DNA from: Planctomycetaceae bacterium
GTDB lineage: Bacteria > Planctomycetota > Planctomycetia > Pirellulales > UBA1268
Reading direction: 5' to 3'
Assembly: GCA_947464585.1 (NCBI GenBank)
Contig: CANHYS010000140.1
Span: 1-6,313 of the forward strand
Length of the DNA: 6,313 nucleotides
Below, one piece after another: positions 6,232 through 6,313 of the stretch. The position numbers were made by a program, and so were the translations under genes. Each line of letters starts with the position of its first letter. The stretch's first letter is position 1. Under the pieces are notes generated by a model, which was not told the DNA's origin, searched no databases, and worked only from the letters and a program-made list of their open reading frames with translations.

Positions 6232-6313
6232 TTGGCGAGGCTCTGATATCAGTCCATCCACGGACGGCCTTTAAGCGGGCGCGCATAGTTGCCGACATTG
6301 GAAATCAGCGGCG

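Overview
The window is GC-rich, gene-dense bacterial chromosome. Four complete genes lie on the minus strand and one partial gene lies on the plus strand at the left edge. The best guess for the organism is a member of the Planctomycetota, probably an uncultured one. This rests on the overall GC-rich style, the C-terminus of a family 2 glycosyltransferase that resembles planctomycete versions, and the gene mix; it is an inference from recalled family resemblance, not from a search. I see no tRNA, rRNA, CRISPR array, insertion sequence or phage gene.

Layout, left to right: (1) 3-386 (+), the C-terminal end of a probable GT2 glycosyltransferase that begins outside the window. (2) 399-1730 (-), a PIN-PhoH fusion (PhoH2 type: PIN ribonuclease domain plus PhoH ATPase/helicase domain). 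It is convergent with the glycosyltransferase, with only 12 bases between the stop codons. (3) 1731-1904, a leader holding a ribosome binding site and a small AT-rich dyad. (4) 1905-4004 (-), an M3 zinc metallopeptidase of the peptidyl-dipeptidase Dcp type. (5) 4006-4863 (-), dapB, 4-hydroxy-tetrahydrodipicolinate reductase, separated from dcp by one base. (6) 4864-4964, a short intergenic gap with GC-rich hairpins. (7) 4965-6014 (-), an exported Ntn-hydrolase of the choloylglycine hydrolase / penicillin V acylase family. (8) 6015-6313, mostly non-coding. It holds the leader of the amidohydrolase gene and, further right, a short stretch with strong coding character that looks like a broken gene remnant.

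dapB and dcp almost certainly form one transcription unit. DapB makes tetrahydrodipicolinate for diaminopimelate and lysine, while Dcp trims dipeptides from peptide C-termini in the cytoplasm. The link may simply be shared housekeeping expression. The PhoH2 gene has its own leader of 174 bases and may be transcribed separately or as the distal gene of the same unit. The amidohydrolase is exported and functionally distinct.

I did not find a clear new multi-gene system here. The observations most worth following are the candidate gene remnant at 6160-6231, a perfect 24-bp GC-only palindrome inside dapB, the complete catalytic set of the exported amidohydrolase, and the dapB start codon choice.
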